This document shows positions 5,071 to 6,950 of a stretch of 6,950 bases of DNA, one piece after another. The stretch is from an uncultured Clostridia bacterium (GTDB lineage Bacteria > Bacillota > Clostridia > Oscillospirales > Acutalibacteraceae). The position numbers and the translations under genes were made by a program. The notes under the pieces are model-generated. The model had not been told where the DNA came from, made no database searches, and worked only from the letters and a program-made list of their open reading frames with translations. Location of the stretch: positions 1-6,950 of the forward strand of contig CAMVBD010000074.1 of NCBI GenBank assembly GCA_947165615.1, read 5' to 3'. Numbering within the stretch: position 1 is the stretch's first letter; every line of letters begins with the position of its first letter.

Positions 5071-5168
5071 CGCCGCGCGCGGCGACGGGCACACGCGTGC
5101 ACGGGTGCACGGGTGCACGGGAAACGTTCGGTTTGCGGCTTCGCCGCATTTCAAATGCGAACCGCAGG
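5071..5168 (+). repeat. Octamer/hairpin repeat in the recA-U32 gap
   Basis: A 14-base perfect palindrome, CGCCGCGCGCGGCG (5071-5084), is followed by ACGGGCACACG, then three exact TGCACGGG octamers (5098-5121) and AAACGTT. The 29 bases 5097-5125 are identical to 1459-1487 in the other gap. Next comes a hairpin TGCGGC-TTC-GCCGCA (5134-5148). Around it a larger imperfect dyad pairs CGGTTTGC (5129-5136) with GCGAACCG (5157-5164), with one G-U pair. The last part, GCGAACCGCAGG (5157-5168), is shared with 1640-1651. Confidence 0.88.
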
Positions 5169-5221
5169 TTCCTTATTTTATCTTTTATATTTTATATTTC
5201 ATCTTTATTAATCGAGGTGCC

Positions 5222-6950
5222 ATGCTTACTCCCGAGATCCTCGCCCCCGTCGGGGGCAAAGAACAGCTGACCGCCGCCCTGAACGCCGGGGCCGACGCGG
5301 TCTATTTCGGCGCGTCCGACTTCAACGCCCGCCGGAACGCCGACAACTTTACCGACGGGGACTTTCTTTCGGCGGTACGTGCCTGTCACGTCCGGGGCGT
5401 CAAGGTCAACGTCACGCTCAATACGCTTGTCACGAACGGGGAGCTGGAGCGGCTTGTCGAAACCCTCCGGCTGATCGCCCAAAGCGGCGCCGACGCCGTC
5501 ATCGTGCAGGACCCTGCCGTCGCCGCCCTTGTGAGACAATGCGCACCGACGCTGAAACTCCACGCCTCCACGCAGATGGCGGCGCACAATCTCTCCGGCG
5601 TGCTGGAACTGAGAGACCTCGGCTTCTCGCGCGTGGTGCTGGCGCGGGAATTATCCTTCAAAGAGATCGCCCATATCACCAAAAACGCCGGCTGCGAGAT
5701 CGAAGTTTTCGTCCACGGCGCCCACTGCATGTCGGCGTCGGGACTCTGTTATATGTCCGCCGTCTTCGGCGGCAGAAGCGGCAACCGCGGGCTTTGCGCC
5801 CAGCCCTGCCGCCTCGGCTTCAAAAACGACAAGCGCGACTTCACGCTCAGCCTTCGGGACCTGTCGCTTTTGTCCCACCTGCCGGAACTGACGGCGGCGG
5901 GGGTCGCCTCCTTTAAGATCGAGGGCCGCATGAAGCGCCCGGAGTACGTCGCCGCGGCGGTCACCGCCTGCAGGCAGGCGCTTTCGGGCGAGCCCTACGA
6001 CGAAGAGCGCCTCAGGGCGGTCTTTTCCCGCTCCGGCTTTACGGACGGCTATTATGCCGGACGCGTCAACGGTCAGATGTTCGGCTTCCGGCAAAAGGAG
6101 GACGTCACGGCGGCTGCCGGGGTCTTTTCCGACCTGCAGGCGCTTTATAAGGACGAATATAAGCGCGTCCCCCTCCGAATGACGCTGACGGCAAAAGCGG
6201 GGGAGCGGGTCGTCCTTTCGGTCGCCGACGAAGCCCACGAGGTCGCCGTGTCCGGCGACATTCCGGAAAAAGCCCGCACGGCTCCCACCTCGCCCGAAAA
6301 GGCCGCGGCAGCGATCACCAAACTCGGCGGCACCCCGTATTTCTGCTATTCGCCCGACGTCGTCCTCGACGACGGCCTTATGCTTCCTTCCTCCGCCCTC
6401 AACGCCCTCCGGCGCGAGGCCGTCGAAAAACTGTCCGACTTACGCGCAGGTCAGCCGCACGCGTTCACAGAACCGGAGATCCTTCTTCCCTCAACCGGAA
6501 GGACCCCCGCGCCGACCGGAAAGATCCCGCCGCTGCGCCTGCGCTTTGCCCGCGCCAAAACCGTTTTCGACCTGCCCGAAGCCCAAAAACTGATCCTGGA
6601 CGCGCGGGAGATCCTGCGCTTCAAAGACGACCTGCGTCCGTTTTTGCCGAAACTGACGGCCGAACTGCCCGTTCTCATCTATCCCGGGGACGAAGACCGC
6701 GTGCTCGAGGACCTGAGGGCCCTGTCGGATTACGGCGTCAGGGAGGTCCTGTGCGAAAACATCGGCGCCGTGCGCCTTGTAAAGACGGCGGGTCTTACGC
6801 CCCTCGGCGGCATGCACCTGAACCTTTTGAACGCCCTTGCCGTGCGGGAATACGAAAAACGCGGCGTCCTTGACAACACCGTGTCGTTCGAAAACAACCT
6901 CTCGGCGTTTTCATCCCTGCGCGGAGCAGGCAAGCTCGGCTTTGTCGGCT
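5222..6950 (+). CDS. U32-family protein, RlhA-like (large form, C-terminus beyond the window)
   Basis: The frame is open for 576 codons and leaves the window. It starts MLTPEILAPVGGKEQL, the usual U32 opening (PELLAPAG), with GAGGTG shortly before the ATG. The N-terminal TIM-barrel-like U32 domain contains GADAVYFGASDFNARR (23-38), KLHASTQM (112-119), EVFVHGAHC (161-169) and the cysteine set Cys169, Cys176, Cys192 and Cys196 (RGLCAQPCR), followed by SFKIEGRMKRPEYV (230-243). The segment ending LPSSALNALRREAVEKL (about 388-405) and the region after it fit the C-terminal DUF3656-type extension. U32 proteins were named collagenase-like peptidases, but studied members act in RNA hydroxylation (RlhA on 23S rRNA, TrhP on tRNA) or ubiquinone hydroxylation (UbiU/UbiV, which bind a 4Fe-4S cluster through such cysteines). 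The size and DUF3656-like part favour an RlhA-type role, which is inference. It is transcribed divergently from recA. Confidence 0.9.
   Translation, partial: MLTPEILAPVGGKEQLTAALNAGADAVYFGASDFNARRNADNFTDGDFLSAVRACHVRGVKVNVTLNTLVTNGELERLVETLRLIAQSGADAVIVQDPAVAALVRQCAPTLKLHASTQMAAHNLSGVLELRDLGFSRVVLARELSFKEIAHITKNAGCEIEVFVHGAHCMSASGLCYMSAVFGGRSGNRGLCAQPCRLGFKNDKRDFTLSLRDLSLLSHLPELTAAGVASFKIEGRMKRPEYVAAAVTACRQALSGEPYDEERLRAVFSRSGFTDGYYAGRVNGQMFGFRQKEDVTAAAGVFSDLQALYKDEYKRVPLRMTLTAKAGERVVLSVADEAHEVAVSGDIPEKARTAPTSPEKAAAAITKLGGTPYFCYSPDVVLDDGLMLPSSALNALRREAVEKLSDLRAGQPHAFTEPEILLPSTGRTPAPTGKIPPLRLRFARAKTVFDLPEAQKLILDAREILRFKDDLRPFLPKLTAELPVLIYPGDEDRVLEDLRALSDYGVREVLCENIGAVRLVKTAGLTPLGGMHLNLLNALAVREYEKRGVLDNTVSFENNLSAFSSLRGAGKLGFVG

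Noticed and set aside
4920..5102. N-terminal extension of RecA by 61 residues from an upstream in-frame ATG
   Set aside because: The extension would translate the promoter, LexA box and octamer repeat. The ATG at 4919 has a good ribosome binding site and gives the normal RecA N-terminus.
5129..5168. Terminator or riboswitch in the leader of the U32 gene
   Set aside because: The hairpin is followed by a mixed AT-rich stretch rather than a clean U tract directly after the stem, and no known riboswitch signature is present. The sequence is better explained as part of the dispersed repeat.
5651..6238. Minus-strand open frame of 195 codons inside the U32 gene
   Set aside because: The plus-strand U32 frame is continuous and carries conserved motifs through the same interval. 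The antisense frame has no family features.

Overview
The window carries seven protein genes, two of them cut by the window edges, from a GC-rich bacterium. The likely source is a high-GC member of the Clostridia (Oscillospiraceae-like). The clues are strong GGAGG-type ribosome binding sites, a Firmicutes-type LexA box (GAAC-N4-GTTT) in front of recA, a RecX of the clostridial type, a dCMP deaminase of the clostridial/ComEB type, and GC-rich palindromic repeats in the gaps between genes. The taxonomic placement is inference.

Layout. Positions 1-1382 (minus strand) hold a tight cluster transcribed dCMP deaminase -> proB -> proA (only the first 39 codons of proA are present). The gap at 1383-1895 has no gene. 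It holds a hairpin-plus-octamer minisatellite, a REP-like double hairpin, a long-range inverted repeat that could fold as RNA, an AT-rich island, and an inverted relative of the octamer repeat ending in a hairpin that abuts the rimO stop codon. Positions 1896-4919 (minus strand) hold recA -> recX -> rimO, with a 1-base overlap between recA and recX and a 4-base gap between recX and rimO. Positions 4920-5221 form a divergent intergenic region. It contains a well-formed recA promoter, a LexA operator, a third copy of the octamer/hairpin repeat, and a candidate promoter facing the other way. From 5222 to the end (plus strand) runs a large U32-family protein (RlhA-like) that leaves the window.

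How the genes work together. RecA and its modulator RecX form an SOS-regulated unit. RimO (methylthiolation of ribosomal protein S12) sits third in that operon. A near-consensus sigma-A promoter (TTGATA-16-TATAAT) inside an AT-rich patch of recX would let rimO be expressed independently of SOS. The dCMP deaminase (dUMP supply for thymidylate) is coupled to the first two steps of proline synthesis by very short spacing and translational overlap, although no metabolic link is obvious. The U32 protein belongs to a family of Fe-S RNA hydroxylases.

I found no CRISPR array, transposase, toxin-antitoxin or defence module, and no convincing new protein system. The most unusual material is non-coding: a family of hairpin plus TGCACGGG-octamer repeats at three intergenic places, a structured 150-bp intergenic element, and the promoter embedded in recX.
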